Below, piece by piece: positions 38,198 to 47,638 of a stretch of DNA of 64,000 bases. Under the pieces are notes generated by a model that searched no databases, was not told the origin of the DNA, and worked only from the letters and a program-made list of their open reading frames with translations. Location: contig NZ_CP007806.1 in assembly GCF_000219535.2 (NCBI RefSeq), positions 866,501 to 930,500 of the forward strand. The letters run 5' to 3'. Numbering within the stretch: position 1 is the first letter of the stretch; each line of letters starts with the position of its first letter. Both the position numbers and the translations under genes were made by a program. The DNA comes from Brevibacillus laterosporus LMG 15441. GTDB lineage: Bacteria; Bacillota; Bacilli; Brevibacillales; Brevibacillaceae.

Positions 38198-39064
38198 ATG
38201 GCTAAGCAACACAAAAAAACGACCCTATCTTCGTTTTTACTAAAGTTTATTTTCATTACCATTGGAGCCATTATGATGGCTGTATCACTGGAGCTGTTCC
38301 TTGTTCCTAATAAAGTGATTGACGGAGGAATTGCTGGTATCTCCATTATGATGTCCTCCATTACCAATTTACCATTGGGATTATTTCTCTTCTTCTTCAA
38401 CTTACCGTTTTTGATTGTTGGCTTTAAGCAAATCGGTAAAACCTTTGCTATTTCTACTTTGTATGGAATCGCAATCATGTCGTTAACGACTTCTATGCTC
38501 CATCATGTACCCGCATTTACGAATGAAAAAATGCTCGCCGTTTTGTTTGGTGGTGTCATTCTTGGGGTGGGTGTAGGTCTAGTTATCCGTTTTGGGGGTA
38601 CATTAGATGGAACGGAAATCGTTGCGATCCTGCTATCTAGAAAAACGAGAGTTCCTGTTGGGCAGCTTATCATGTTTATCAATTTCTTTATTTTTATCAT
38701 GGCTGGCTTTGTCTTTGAATGGGATTCTGCTATGTATTCGATTTTTACTTATTATATAGCCTTTAAATTGATTGATATTGTCGTAGAGGGCTTAAATGAA
38801 TCTAAATCAGTAACGATTATTTCGAAAGAATACGAAGAGATTTCTGAGGCAATTAATGCGCGTTTGGGACGTAGTACAACTTATGTCTACGCACGTGGTG
38901 GATACAGCAAGGAAGAAACACAAATGATCTATTGTGTTGTTACGCGCTTGGAAGTGGCTAAGCTGCGTGCTATTATACACGAGATTGACGACAGTGCGTT
39001 CATCGCCATTGAGCATGTTTCTGATGTTTCTGGTGGTAATTTTGCCAAAAAAGATATTCATTAG
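38198..39064 (+). CDS. YitT-family membrane protein with DUF2179 domain
   Basis: The 288-residue protein has five membrane helices in the first 180 residues (DUF161 repeats with VPNKVIDGGIAGISIMMS and RFGGTLDGTEIVAILLSRK) and a cytoplasmic DUF2179 domain (about 220-278, with TTYVYARGGYSKEETQMIYC). The function is unknown. The ATG at 38198 lies 14 bases after GAGGGAG. A tiny frame MKTYG with better spacing (38188-38205) overlaps the start and could couple translation. Confidence 0.88.
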   Translation: MAKQHKKTTLSSFLLKFIFITIGAIMMAVSLELFLVPNKVIDGGIAGISIMMSSITNLPLGLFLFFFNLPFLIVGFKQIGKTFAISTLYGIAIMSLTTSMLHHVPAFTNEKMLAVLFGGVILGVGVGLVIRFGGTLDGTEIVAILLSRKTRVPVGQLIMFINFFIFIMAGFVFEWDSAMYSIFTYYIAFKLIDIVVEGLNESKSVTIISKEYEEISEAINARLGRSTTYVYARGGYSKEETQMIYCVVTRLEVAKLRAIIHEIDDSAFIAIEHVSDVSGGNFAKKDIH

Positions 39065-39074
39065 ACGAAAAAAC

Positions 39075-39105
39075 AAAAATCCCTTGTCAAAAGCAAGGGA
39101 TTTTT
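39075..39105 (+). terminator. Terminator of the yitT-like gene (bidirectional)
   Basis: A 12-bp stem AAAAATCCCTTG / CAAGGGATTTTT with a 7-base loop; it can serve the convergent minus-strand genes too. Confidence 0.88.
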
Positions 39106-39112
39106 CATATTC

Positions 39113-39238
39113 CTACCATAAGAAATGAATCACGCGGGCGACCATATAACCAAGCACGATCGTCCAAATTACTTTTCCCCATCTGGGAAGGTTAGCTATA
39201 TATTCACCCATTCCTTTAAAAAAACTACGTCGTTTCAT
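39113..39238 (-). CDS. Small membrane protein overlapping the EamA transporter gene
   Basis: A 41-residue product with a basic N-terminus (MKRRSFFKGMGEYIANLPRW) and one membrane helix (VIWTIVLGYMVARVI). The ATG at 39238 lies 14 bases inside the 3' end of the transporter gene, and AAAGGAGG within that gene serves as ribosome site. The stop is eight bases from the bidirectional terminator. Overlap and coupling suggest it is a partner or regulator of the transporter. I do not know the family. Confidence 0.72.
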   Translation of the reverse strand: MKRRSFFKGMGEYIANLPRWGKVIWTIVLGYMVARVIHFLW

Positions 39239-40133
39239 TTTGATTCAGTTCCTCCTTTGGCCTGTTAAAGCGGATAAAAAGGAAAATGCCGAACAGAATG
39301 ATGAAGCCGCCCATCCATTGTGGCAACGTAACGATATCCCCAAAAATCAAATAAGCAAGAATGCAGGTGCCAATCGGTTCAAAAAGAATCCCTACGGAAA
39401 CCGTAGTAGTATTTAGCCATTTAATGACCCAATTCAAAATAGAATGGCCAAGTAAAGTAGGGAAGAAAGCTAAACAGATAAACCATCCCCAGTCCGCGAG
39501 CGGATATCCTGTCAGTGCATGACCATAAAATAAACTATGTCCAAGCAAAAAGACAGAACTGATGAGATAGACAACGAAGCTATAGGCTGTCGATGATATA
39601 CCCCGACGAAGGTACTGTCCAATTAACCAGTATAACGTCACAACAAAGGCTGCAAGCAAGGCTAGTAAATCTCCGTATAGAGCCATTCCTCCTACACGAA
39701 AATCTCCCCAACCAATTACAAAGCTACCCATGATCGCAAAAATACCACCAGCCATGGCTAATTTACTCAGGCGTTCCTTAAAGAGAAAATAGCCGCCGAC
39801 AAAGGCAAATAGAGGCTGAAGCGTTACAAGCACCGTAGAGCTTGCAATGGAAGTATAATGAAGTGATTCAAACCAGAGCAGGAAATGAGCGGCTAGAAAG
39901 CCTCCAGATAGAATACTTAATAGCCATTGCTTTCTGCTAAATTGAACGATTTCACGCCAAGTACCTTTGTTAATAAGCAGAAAGGGTATGGTCAATATAA
40001 CGGAAAACAACAGGCGATAGGTGGCTATGACTGGTGCTGGCGCCGATGATAGCTTAACAAAGATAGCAGATGTTGAAATGGCTAAAACAGCTAAAAATAA
40101 GGCAAAATAAGGCGGTATGATGGGTCTCTCCAT
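39225..40133 (-). CDS. EamA/DMT-family transporter
   Basis: The 302-residue protein has ten membrane helices in two EamA repeats (residues 8-140 and 155-290; for example SSAPAPVIATYRLLFSV and EPIGTCILAYLIFGD). Drug/metabolite transporters of this type export amino acids or small metabolites; the substrate cannot be told. The ATG at 40133 has GAGAGG eleven bases upstream. Confidence 0.9.
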   Translation of the reverse strand: MERPIIPPYFALFLAVLAISTSAIFVKLSSAPAPVIATYRLLFSVILTIPFLLINKGTWREIVQFSRKQWLLSILSGGFLAAHFLLWFESLHYTSIASSTVLVTLQPLFAFVGGYFLFKERLSKLAMAGGIFAIMGSFVIGWGDFRVGGMALYGDLLALLAAFVVTLYWLIGQYLRRGISSTAYSFVVYLISSVFLLGHSLFYGHALTGYPLADWGWFICLAFFPTLLGHSILNWVIKWLNTTTVSVGILFEPIGTCILAYLIFGDIVTLPQWMGGFIILFGIFLFIRFNRPKEELNQNETT

Positions 40134-40385
40134 GATTGTAATATCCTCTCAGTCACAACAGTTATCGTTATTGAAAAAATGAAAAAACCAGCTAGAATCA
40201 CTGGTCGGATCATATGTAGTCTGCCCTTATTTTACAAGAGGAAAGTCCAACTCACAACCGTGATGAAACGCTGATATGAAACGGACTCTTCGTGGGTAAG
40301 CGATTGCCCAGTTTCCTTTTTTCCTTTTAGGTCTACCTGTGGTAAGATGAAAGGTAATGAATTAACAGAAAGGGGTCGGACGCAC

Positions 40386-43079
40386 ATGAGCCATTTTGTG
40401 CTGATTGATGGGAATAGTATCGCTAACCGTGCCTTTTATGCGTTGCCGCTACTGTCCACCTCACAAGGACTTCACACGAATGCAGTACTTGGTTTTACGA
40501 CCATGCTGCTAAAAGTAATAGATGAAATGAAACCGACTCATATTCTAGTTGCTTTTGATGCAGGTAAAGTGGTATTTCGCCACTCTGAATATACAGAGTA
40601 CAAGGGAGGACGCGCTAAGACGCCCTCAGAGTTATCCGAGCAATTTCCATTAATTCGCGAGCTATTAGACGCGTTTTCGATAAAAAGATTTGAATTAGAA
40701 GGCTATGAAGCTGACGATATCATCGGAACGTTAACATTACGAGCTGAAGAGGAACAGATCAAAACGACCGTAATCACCGGGGATAAAGATATGCTGCAAT
40801 TAGTGTCCCCGTATGTATCTACAGCAATTACGCGAAAAGGGATTAGTGAAATCGAGCTGTATTCGACAGAGGAAATCTTTGAAAAATATGGCTTAAAGCC
40901 TGAACAGATCATTGACCTGAAAGGGTTAATGGGAGATAGCTCCGACAATATTCCTGGTGTTCCAGGGGTAGGGGAGAAAACTGCACTTAAATTATTGCAC
41001 CAATTCAGTTCTGTTGAAGAGGTGCTAGCTAATATCGAGCAGGTGTCTGGCAAAAAGCTACAGGAAAATCTACGCAACAATGTGGAGCAAGCAAAAATGA
41101 GTAAATCGCTTGCAACCATTATGCGTGATATACCAGTTGATATCAGTATTGCTGATTCTCAATTTACAGGATACGAGCCTGATAAGCTAATTGAGTTCTT
41201 TAAAAAAATGGAATTTAAATCATTACTATCTAAGGTAAAGGGTGGCAATAGCATTGCAGATAGCTATGGCCAGGGGAGTGTAGAAGCGTCTGAAGGCTCT
41301 TCAGCGAACACTTCGTTACCAGACAAGCCTTTTACTTATACCGTTGTCGAAGAAGGTAAATTGGCCGATTATGAGCCTCTGTTGACCTCTCCCATGAGCT
41401 TGGTGGTAGAGATGGATGGAGAGAACTATCATTATGCGCCAATTCTTGGATTTGGCTTAGCTACAGAAGAACAAGCTTTATTCATTCCTTATGAAACGGC
41501 TAAAAGCTGGACAGCCTTTACGGATTGGCTACAGGATGCCTCTAAACAAAAATGGGTCTTTGATGGCAAACGTGAAACGGTTGGACTTTGCTGGCATGAA
41601 ATGGACGTAAAGGGAATTGATTTTGACTTATTCCTTGCATCCTATTTGATTAATGCTAGTGAGAGCAACCCTACTCTATCTGATGCGACTGCCAAATTCT
41701 CGTCTGTCAAGGTGGCGTCTGATGAGGATATCTATGGCAAAGGGGCAAAGCGAAGCCTACCGTCGATGGAGCTCATTAGTGAACACGTAGCGCGTAAGGC
41801 GCAGGCTTTGTGGCAGAGTGTTCTTCAAGCCAAAGAAGAGCTTACGGCTAACCAATTAACAGAGCTTTACACAAAGATTGAACAGCCACTTAGTCTCGTG
41901 CTGGCCGACATGGAAGAGATAGGTGTTCTGATTAATCAGGAGCAGCTTCATCAGATGGGCGAGGAGCTGGACAAGCAATTAGAGGCGTTGACTGAGAAAA
42001 TTTATGAGCAGGCAGGTACTACGTTTAACATAAATTCTCCGAAGCAATTAGGGGAGATTCTGTTTGAACGCATGGGGATTCCGCCTGAGAAGAAAACGAA
42101 GACAGGCTATTCTACCAGCGCAGATGTGCTAGAGAAGCTGGCGCAAAAATATCCGATCGTGATAGATATTCTTACGTACCGTCAATTAGGTAAGCTACGT
42201 TCTACTTATATTGAAGGCCTTTTAAAAGAGATTCATGGCAAAACAGGCAGGGTGCATACACGCTTTAACCAAGCCACAACTGCTACTGGACGGCTTAGCA
42301 GCACGGAGCCGAATCTACAAAACATCCCGATCCGTTTGGAAGAGGGGCGTAAAATAAGGAAAGCATTTGTGCCGACAAATGACAACTGCTATATCCTTGC
42401 TGCTGATTACTCGCAGATCGAGCTGAGAATTTTAGCGCATATTTCGAAGGACCCCAACCTAATTGACGCCTTCGTAAATAATATGGACATTCATACACGC
42501 ACAGCGATGGACGTATTCGGAGTAAGCGAAGACGAGGTAACTTCCAATATGCGCCGTCAAGCGAAGGCTGTTAATTTTGGAATTGTCTACGGAATCAGCG
42601 ATTTTGGTTTATCTCAGAATTTAAATATACCGCGTAAGGAAGCGGCTGAATTTATAGCACGCTATTTTGATGTATTTTCAGGTGTTCAGAATTACATGGA
42701 AGAGATTAAGCATCAGGCAAAGAAGGATGGCTATGTGACGACACTGTTGCACCGCCGTCGATATCTACCAGATATTGCAAGTAGAAACTTTAATCTACGT
42801 TCTTTTGCAGAGCGTACTGCTATGAACACTCCTATTCAAGGAACGGCTGCCGATATTATTAAATTAGCGATGATCCAGATGCAAGAGGCCCTCGTTAGGA
42901 ATCAGCTAAAAAGCCGCATGCTTCTTCAGGTACACGATGAATTGGTGTTTGAGGTTCCAGAGGATGAATTAGAAACGATGCAAAAGCTGGTAGCTAACGT
43001 GATGGAGAACGCACTTAAACTGGACGTTCCACTTAAAGTAGATGTAAATTATGGGGAAACCTGGTATGACGCCAAGTAG
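40386..43079 (+). CDS. polA: DNA polymerase I
   Basis: The 897-residue repair polymerase has a 5' nuclease domain (residues 1-290; FVLIDGNSIANRAFYAL, DSSDNIPGVPGVGEKTA), a 3'-5' exonuclease-like domain (about 310-480) and the polymerase domain (490-897; motif A DYSQIELRILAH, motif B RQAKAVNFGIVYG, motif C VHDELVFE). In the exonuclease-like domain the acidic DxE pair is replaced (VVEMDGENYHY), so proofreading is probably absent, as in the Geobacillus enzyme. The ATG at 40386 follows AAAGGGG; the longer frame to 40347 is not needed. It leads mutM-coaE-transglycosylase. Confidence 0.96.
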   Translation: MSHFVLIDGNSIANRAFYALPLLSTSQGLHTNAVLGFTTMLLKVIDEMKPTHILVAFDAGKVVFRHSEYTEYKGGRAKTPSELSEQFPLIRELLDAFSIKRFELEGYEADDIIGTLTLRAEEEQIKTTVITGDKDMLQLVSPYVSTAITRKGISEIELYSTEEIFEKYGLKPEQIIDLKGLMGDSSDNIPGVPGVGEKTALKLLHQFSSVEEVLANIEQVSGKKLQENLRNNVEQAKMSKSLATIMRDIPVDISIADSQFTGYEPDKLIEFFKKMEFKSLLSKVKGGNSIADSYGQGSVEASEGSSANTSLPDKPFTYTVVEEGKLADYEPLLTSPMSLVVEMDGENYHYAPILGFGLATEEQALFIPYETAKSWTAFTDWLQDASKQKWVFDGKRETVGLCWHEMDVKGIDFDLFLASYLINASESNPTLSDATAKFSSVKVASDEDIYGKGAKRSLPSMELISEHVARKAQALWQSVLQAKEELTANQLTELYTKIEQPLSLVLADMEEIGVLINQEQLHQMGEELDKQLEALTEKIYEQAGTTFNINSPKQLGEILFERMGIPPEKKTKTGYSTSADVLEKLAQKYPIVIDILTYRQLGKLRSTYIEGLLKEIHGKTGRVHTRFNQATTATGRLSSTEPNLQNIPIRLEEGRKIRKAFVPTNDNCYILAADYSQIELRILAHISKDPNLIDAFVNNMDIHTRTAMDVFGVSEDEVTSNMRRQAKAVNFGIVYGISDFGLSQNLNIPRKEAAEFIARYFDVFSGVQNYMEEIKHQAKKDGYVTTLLHRRRYLPDIASRNFNLRSFAERTAMNTPIQGTAADIIKLAMIQMQEALVRNQLKSRMLLQVHDELVFEVPEDELETMQKLVANVMENALKLDVPLKVDVNYGETWYDAK

Positions 43080-43091
43080 GAGGGACATCTA

Positions 43092-43916
43092 ATGCCAGAA
43101 CTACCAGAGGTAGAAACCGTTGTTCGGACGCTGAGAACACTAGTGCTGAACAAGAAGATTGAACGGGTAAGCGTATTGTTGCCACGGATTATTCGCCGGC
43201 CTGCCGATGTGGAACAATTTAAATCCATTTTAGTTGGACAAACCATTCATGCTGTTGAACGGCGAGCAAAATTTATTAAATTTATCCTCGATCAGGATGT
43301 ATTAATTTCACATTTGCGTATGGAAGGAAGATATGGAGTTTATCAATCCTCTGAAGAGATAGAAAAGCATACGCATGTGATTTTTCATTTCACGGATGGA
43401 ACGGAGCTTCGCTATCGGGATGTGCGTCAATTTGGAACGATGGACGTGATTCCATTAGGTAAGGAACAAGAGGTGGAGCCACTTAAAAAGCTGGGACCAG
43501 AGCCTTTAGACGAAGCCTTTACACCTACCTTGCTCTCCAGCATGTTACAGCGTAAGACCACTAAAATCAAACCCTTGCTATTAAATCAGGAATTTATGGT
43601 GGGCTTGGGGAATATCTATGTGGACGAGGCTCTTTTCCGAGCAAATATACATCCAGAACGGGTAGCTAATACATTGACGAATCAGCAAATAGAGATTTTG
43701 CATACAAGTATTGTACAGACCCTACAAGAAGCGATTGATGCTGGAGGAAGCTCTATTAAATCCTACGTAAATGGACAAGGTGAAATGGGGATGTTCCAAC
43801 AAGTATTAAAGGTGTACGGGAAAAAAGGAGAACTGTGTCCAAGCTGCTCTACAGAGATTGTGAAAATTGTTGTAGGAGGACGCGGAACGCACTTTTGCCC
43901 ATCCTGTCAAAAATAG
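43092..43916 (+). CDS. mutM: Formamidopyrimidine-DNA glycosylase
   Basis: The 274-residue enzyme removes oxidised purines such as 8-oxoguanine and nicks the strand. The catalytic N-terminal Pro-Glu is in PELPEVETVVRTL. The helix-two-turn-helix lies near GLGNIYVDEALFRANIHPE, and a four-Cys zinc finger closes the protein (CPSC ... CPSCQK). AGGAGG stands eight bases upstream of the ATG. It starts 12 bases after polA. Confidence 0.96.
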   Translation: MPELPEVETVVRTLRTLVLNKKIERVSVLLPRIIRRPADVEQFKSILVGQTIHAVERRAKFIKFILDQDVLISHLRMEGRYGVYQSSEEIEKHTHVIFHFTDGTELRYRDVRQFGTMDVIPLGKEQEVEPLKKLGPEPLDEAFTPTLLSSMLQRKTTKIKPLLLNQEFMVGLGNIYVDEALFRANIHPERVANTLTNQQIEILHTSIVQTLQEAIDAGGSSIKSYVNGQGEMGMFQQVLKVYGKKGELCPSCSTEIVKIVVGGRGTHFCPSCQK

Positions 43917-43943
43917 ACCGCTAATCGGGAAGGAGGAGATAGC

Positions 43944-44546
43944 GTGATTTTGGGTCTAACAGGAGGAATTGCGAGCGGAAAAAGTACTGTTGCAGCCATG
44001 CTGCGTGAACGGGGAGTCACCGTTATCGACGCGGATCTTATTGCCCGAGAAGTGGTAGAGGTGGGCAAACCGGCCTACAATGGGATTGTCAAGTACTTTG
44101 GTACGAGTGTATTGGATGAGACAGGTGCCTTAAATCGTGCAGTGCTAGGGGAAATGATCTTTAGTGATAGAGAAAAACGAATGGTTTTAAATGAAATCGT
44201 TCATCCAGAAGTACGCAAGGAAATGCGTCTGCAAGCTACTCTAGCTCAGGAACGCGGGGAACGGCTTGTCTTTATGGACATACCGTTATTGTATGAAAGC
44301 AAGCTTACCTATATGGTAGACAGAGTTGTGGTTGTTTACGTACCAGAATCCGTACAGTTTATACGGTTAATGGAGCGGGATGAATTTGATGAGGAGCAGG
44401 CGAAAAAGCGTTTGCGAGCCCAAATGAATATTGAAGAAAAGCGTAAATTAGCTAATTATGTAATCGATAACCAAGGTAGCCGCTCAGACACTCAGAAGCA
44501 GGTGGATGATTTGGTAACTAGCTTGCTTGCGGAGATAATCCCATGA
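43944..44546 (+). CDS. coaE: Dephospho-CoA kinase
   Basis: The 200-residue enzyme performs the last step of coenzyme A synthesis, phosphorylating the ribose 3' hydroxyl of dephospho-CoA. The P-loop GLTGGIASGKSTVA is at residues 4-17, followed by VIDADLIAREVVE and the lid segment (RLMERDEFDEEQAKKRLRAQ). It starts with GTG at 43944 after GGAGGAG and overlaps the next gene by four bases (ATGA). Confidence 0.95.
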   Translation: MILGLTGGIASGKSTVAAMLRERGVTVIDADLIAREVVEVGKPAYNGIVKYFGTSVLDETGALNRAVLGEMIFSDREKRMVLNEIVHPEVRKEMRLQATLAQERGERLVFMDIPLLYESKLTYMVDRVVVVYVPESVQFIRLMERDEFDEEQAKKRLRAQMNIEEKRKLANYVIDNQGSRSDTQKQVDDLVTSLLAEIIP

Positions 44547-45118
44547 AAACGCTACGCTCTGCTATTCTCTTGTTTTCCGTTTTGATTATCATCTATCTGC
44601 TGCTAAACTCCTCCATTGTTTGGAAACTAATGTACCCGATCAAATATGAGGAACAAATTCGGTTAGTGAGTAAGAAATACGAAGTAAATCCATACCTTGT
44701 GCTTGCTGTCATTCGGTCCGAATCTAAATTTAAGCCAGATTTGGTTTCGAAAAAAGGAGCAGTCGGCTTAATGCAATTGATGCCAAACACAGCAGAATGG
44801 ATACAGTCTCAAGGGAAGCTAGAGATGCTGTATCCTGCTGATTTGGAACATCCTGCAACTAACATTAATTTAGGTACCTGGTATCTAGCTTATTTGTTAC
44901 AAATGTTTAAAGGGAATGAAGTACTTGCATTGGCTGCTTATAATGCAGGACAAGGAAATGTGAAAAATTGGTTGCATAATAAGCAATGGGAAGGGACTCG
45001 TGAAACGATCTCCAATATCCCGTTTGGGGAGACCCGTCATTATGTCCAACGTGTTTTATATTACGAAGATCGTTATAAAGAGGTATACGAAAATAGCTTT
45101 CCTAATCTTGCTCCCTGA
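44543..45118 (+). CDS. Membrane-anchored lytic transglycosylase (SLT domain)
   Basis: The 191-residue protein has an N-terminal membrane anchor (about 5-28) and an SLT domain with the catalytic Glu in VIRSESKF, then KKGAVGLMQLMPNTAEW and LALAAYNAGQGNVKNWL. It would cut glycan strands outside the membrane, producing 1,6-anhydro ends. The start overlaps coaE (ATGA), so translation is coupled. The stop lies within the terminator stem. Confidence 0.92.
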   Translation: MKTLRSAILLFSVLIIIYLLLNSSIVWKLMYPIKYEEQIRLVSKKYEVNPYLVLAVIRSESKFKPDLVSKKGAVGLMQLMPNTAEWIQSQGKLEMLYPADLEHPATNINLGTWYLAYLLQMFKGNEVLALAAYNAGQGNVKNWLHNKQWEGTRETISNIPFGETRHYVQRVLYYEDRYKEVYENSFPNLAP

Positions 45119-45142
45119 TGGTAATCTGTCAGGGAGCTTTTT
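45110..45142 (+). terminator. Terminator of the polA operon
   Basis: A 9-bp stem GCTCCCTGA / TCAGGGAGC followed by five T. Confidence 0.9.
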
Positions 45143-45206
45143 ACCACATTATCAGCTAGTGAAAAAAAGAATCTAGCGAAACAACTTTTTGCTAAAACGA
45201 ATCTTC

Positions 45207-46097
45207 TTATTCCTCAAACAGTAGATTAATAGGCTCCTCAGGCAATTCAGGAGAGGTCTCTAGGTGCGTTACGGGTGTTTTTACATCTACTTCCTCAAAA
45301 CGAAGACTATCCACCCAAATCTGACCACCGCCCTGTAGGAATGCGCCAAATGCAATCGCTTCACTATGAGCAGGGACATCCAATACGATGCGATACATAT
45401 TCCATTCCGTGGTCCCTTGAATAGGACGATTACTCATATTATCAAACTGTAATATCTCTTCCTCACTTCCATCCACTCTCATCCAAAAGCCTGCCGAGCC
45501 TGTCACTGACTTTGTTTGAATAAATCCTGTTAATTGCATGCGCTTACCTAGGTATTTGTGTGCCTGAAACATCTGCATCATCGTGCCAAATCCTTCTGGA
45601 TGAGGGTGTTTCGAACGAAGATAGCCAGAACATGTACCGTGGTGAATGCTATTATAGTCCACCCCCATCTCATAGGCTCCAGGATTGGTACCTTGTAGCA
45701 TCCAACCTGTGGGTTTTAGATCGGTAGAGATTGAATTCATAGAAAGCTCCTCCTGTTTGAATAAAAGTGTTTGCATATAGCGGCGATAGATGGCAGGTGG
45801 CATAAGGTATTCCTTTTTGAAGGCGCGAGTAAATGATTCCTGTGATTCAAAGCCTAGTGTAACTGCAATATCTAAAATGCCTTGAGTAGAGGAACAAAGC
45901 AGAGAGACTGCTTTTGCTAAACGGCGTTTTTTTATGTACTCGTAGGGGGGAAATCCTACGTGTTTAAGAAATAAAGCATGAAAATGAGCGATTGAATACC
46001 CAGCTTGTCGAGCCAAATCAGAAACAGTGATTTCATCAAATAATTGTTCTTCTATACAGTGAAGAGATTGAATGATTGCCAGTTCTTGTTCATTCAT
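45207..46097 (-). CDS. AraC-family regulator with C-terminal carbohydrate-binding-like domain
   Basis: The 296-residue protein carries its AraC DNA-binding domain at the N-terminus (about residues 8-108; ITVSDLARQAGYSIAHFHAL, IAVTLGFESQESFTRAFKKE). The C-terminal half (about 125-285) looks like a beta-sandwich with a jelly-roll pattern (KRMQLTGFIQTKSVTGSAGF; IAFGAFLQGGGQIWVDSLRF). This arrangement is common in Bacillales regulators of unknown ligand. It is convergent with the transglycosylase and divergent from gapB. The ATG at 46097 has GGAGGGG upstream at a rather long distance. Confidence 0.85.
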   Translation of the reverse strand: MNEQELAIIQSLHCIEEQLFDEITVSDLARQAGYSIAHFHALFLKHVGFPPYEYIKKRRLAKAVSLLCSSTQGILDIAVTLGFESQESFTRAFKKEYLMPPAIYRRYMQTLLFKQEELSMNSISTDLKPTGWMLQGTNPGAYEMGVDYNSIHHGTCSGYLRSKHPHPEGFGTMMQMFQAHKYLGKRMQLTGFIQTKSVTGSAGFWMRVDGSEEEILQFDNMSNRPIQGTTEWNMYRIVLDVPAHSEAIAFGAFLQGGGQIWVDSLRFEEVDVKTPVTHLETSPELPEEPINLLFEE

Positions 46098-46293
46098 CTG
46101 GAAAGCTTCTCCCCTCCAAGTTTTCTGTTTGATATGTAAAGCTTACCAAAACATAGCAGCGGTCTTTTGATCAAATCTCTGGATATTGCTTTGCCTGATC
46201 ACGGGCATCATTCTTTTTGGAAAATCTAATTATTACTGCTTGGGCAGATCATGTAGCAAACTGCCCAAATTTGCTGTTTTTAAGTAAAACACA

Positions 46294-46321
46294 TTGTCAA
46301 ATATGACATACTTAATATATT
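46294..46321 (+). promoter_or_regulatory. gapB promoter with overlapping palindrome
   Basis: TTGTCA (46294-46299) and TATATT (46316-46321) are spaced by 16 bases; TATTAT two bases on is an alternative -10. A palindrome TGTCAAATATGACA (46295-46308) covers the -35, a good place for a repressor. In B. subtilis gapB is repressed by CcpN during glycolysis, but I cannot show that this is a CcpN site. Confidence 0.5.
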
Positions 46322-46367
46322 ATTAATAGTGATTAGAGTAACTTATTTCAGGGAGGGTCAACATAAA

Positions 46368-47411
46368 ATGACAATTAAAATCGGGATAAATGGGTTTGGA
46401 CGTATTGGGCGCATGGTTTTTCGCAAAGCGATCCAAGATCCATCCATCGAGGTTGTGGCTATTAACGCTAGCTATCCTCCTGAAACCCTAGCTCATTTAT
46501 TAAAATATGATTCCGTTCATGGGACCTTAGCCCATGACGTTACTGTAGATGGCAATTGCATTGTAATTAATGGAAAAAACACACAGGTGTTATCCGATCG
46601 CGATCCTTTGAACCTACCATGGGGGAAGCTTGGGGTTGAAGTGGTTGTGGAAGCGACTGGGAAGTTCACAGATCGTAGTGGTGCCGAGAAGCATATAAAA
46701 AGCGGTGCTAAAAAAGTAGTTATTACTGCACCTGGTAAAGAAGAGGACGCGACCATTGTTATGGGTGTCAATGATGATCAATACGATCATGAGCATCACC
46801 ATGTTGTTTCGAATGCTTCTTGCACGACCAATTGTCTTGCGCCTGTAGCTAAGGTGCTGCATGAAGCGTTTCAGATTCAATCCGGGCTTATGACTACGAT
46901 TCATTCCTACACGAACGATCAGGTTAATCTGGATAACCCCCATAAGGATTTACGCCGCGCACGTGCTTGTGGCCAATCGATTATTCCAACGACAACAGGA
47001 GCAGCCAGAGCGGTAGGTAAAGTATTGCCAGAATTAAATGGCAAACTGAATGGTTTTGCTTTACGTGTACCTACTCCAAATGTTTCTGTGGTCGATTTGG
47101 TTGTACAAATCTCTAAAAATGTCACTGCACAAGAGGTCAATCGGGTGCTGCGCGAAGCAAGCGAAGGGGCTTTAAAAGGCTATTTAGGCTATACGGATGC
47201 ACCTCTTGTTTCTACTGACTTTAATGGTAATGAAAATTCCTCAATCGTGGATGGTCTGTCCACTATGGTGATGAGTGATAAGCATGTAAAGGTCATTGCT
47301 TGGTACGATAATGAATGGGGATATTCCTGCCGTGTTCTTGATTTGGTAAAGCATGTGTCAGAGCATGTAAATCAATCGAAACGGATTTTAACAGGCAGTA
47401 CACACGGATAA
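46368..47411 (+). CDS. gapB: Glyceraldehyde-3-phosphate dehydrogenase, GapB type
   Basis: The 347-residue enzyme has the Rossmann start (KIGINGFGRIGRMVFRKA), the catalytic Cys in SNASCTTNCLAPVAKVL and the C-terminal WYDNEWGYSCRVLDLV. Its location after coaE matches the gluconeogenic, NADP-preferring GapB of B. subtilis. The ATG at 46368 has GGGAGGG upstream; the ORF extends to 46329 without a ribosome site. No other glycolytic gene adjoins it, unlike gapA which sits in a cggR operon. Confidence 0.93.
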   Translation: MTIKIGINGFGRIGRMVFRKAIQDPSIEVVAINASYPPETLAHLLKYDSVHGTLAHDVTVDGNCIVINGKNTQVLSDRDPLNLPWGKLGVEVVVEATGKFTDRSGAEKHIKSGAKKVVITAPGKEEDATIVMGVNDDQYDHEHHHVVSNASCTTNCLAPVAKVLHEAFQIQSGLMTTIHSYTNDQVNLDNPHKDLRRARACGQSIIPTTTGAARAVGKVLPELNGKLNGFALRVPTPNVSVVDLVVQISKNVTAQEVNRVLREASEGALKGYLGYTDAPLVSTDFNGNENSSIVDGLSTMVMSDKHVKVIAWYDNEWGYSCRVLDLVKHVSEHVNQSKRILTGSTHG

Positions 47412-47466
47412 ATTGGCTGCATTTGGCATTTTAATTCTGAAAAATAATTGTTATTTGAATTTATGA

Positions 47467-47506
47467 AAAAAAGCTGATTTCATAAGTGCTGAAATCGGCT
47501 TTTTTA
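47467..47506 (+). terminator. Terminator of gapB
   Basis: A 13-bp stem AAAGCTGATTTCA / TGAAATCGGCTTT (one mismatch as G-U) with T run. Confidence 0.88.
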
Positions 47507-47586
47507 TTTTGTAACCCAAAAATCTTGCATAATCATTCCAGTAATGGATTTTATATCATTCGTTTATCTAGTTTCATGTAAAATAT

Positions 47587-47595
47587 TGCTATAAT
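47587..47595 (+). promoter_or_regulatory. Extended -10 promoter element of the SLH protein gene
   Basis: TGCTATAAT matches the extended -10 form TGnTATAAT exactly; no good -35 is visible, as is common with this type. Confidence 0.5.
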
Positions 47596-47638
47596 TAATA
47601 TGATTGGAAAGGCAGTGTACAAGAAGAGGAGGAATGAG

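Noticed and set aside
38188-38205. Five-codon frame MKTYG overlapping the yitT-like start as a gene
   Set aside because: Too short to support as a gene on its own; recorded as a possible coupling element in the yitT-like entry.
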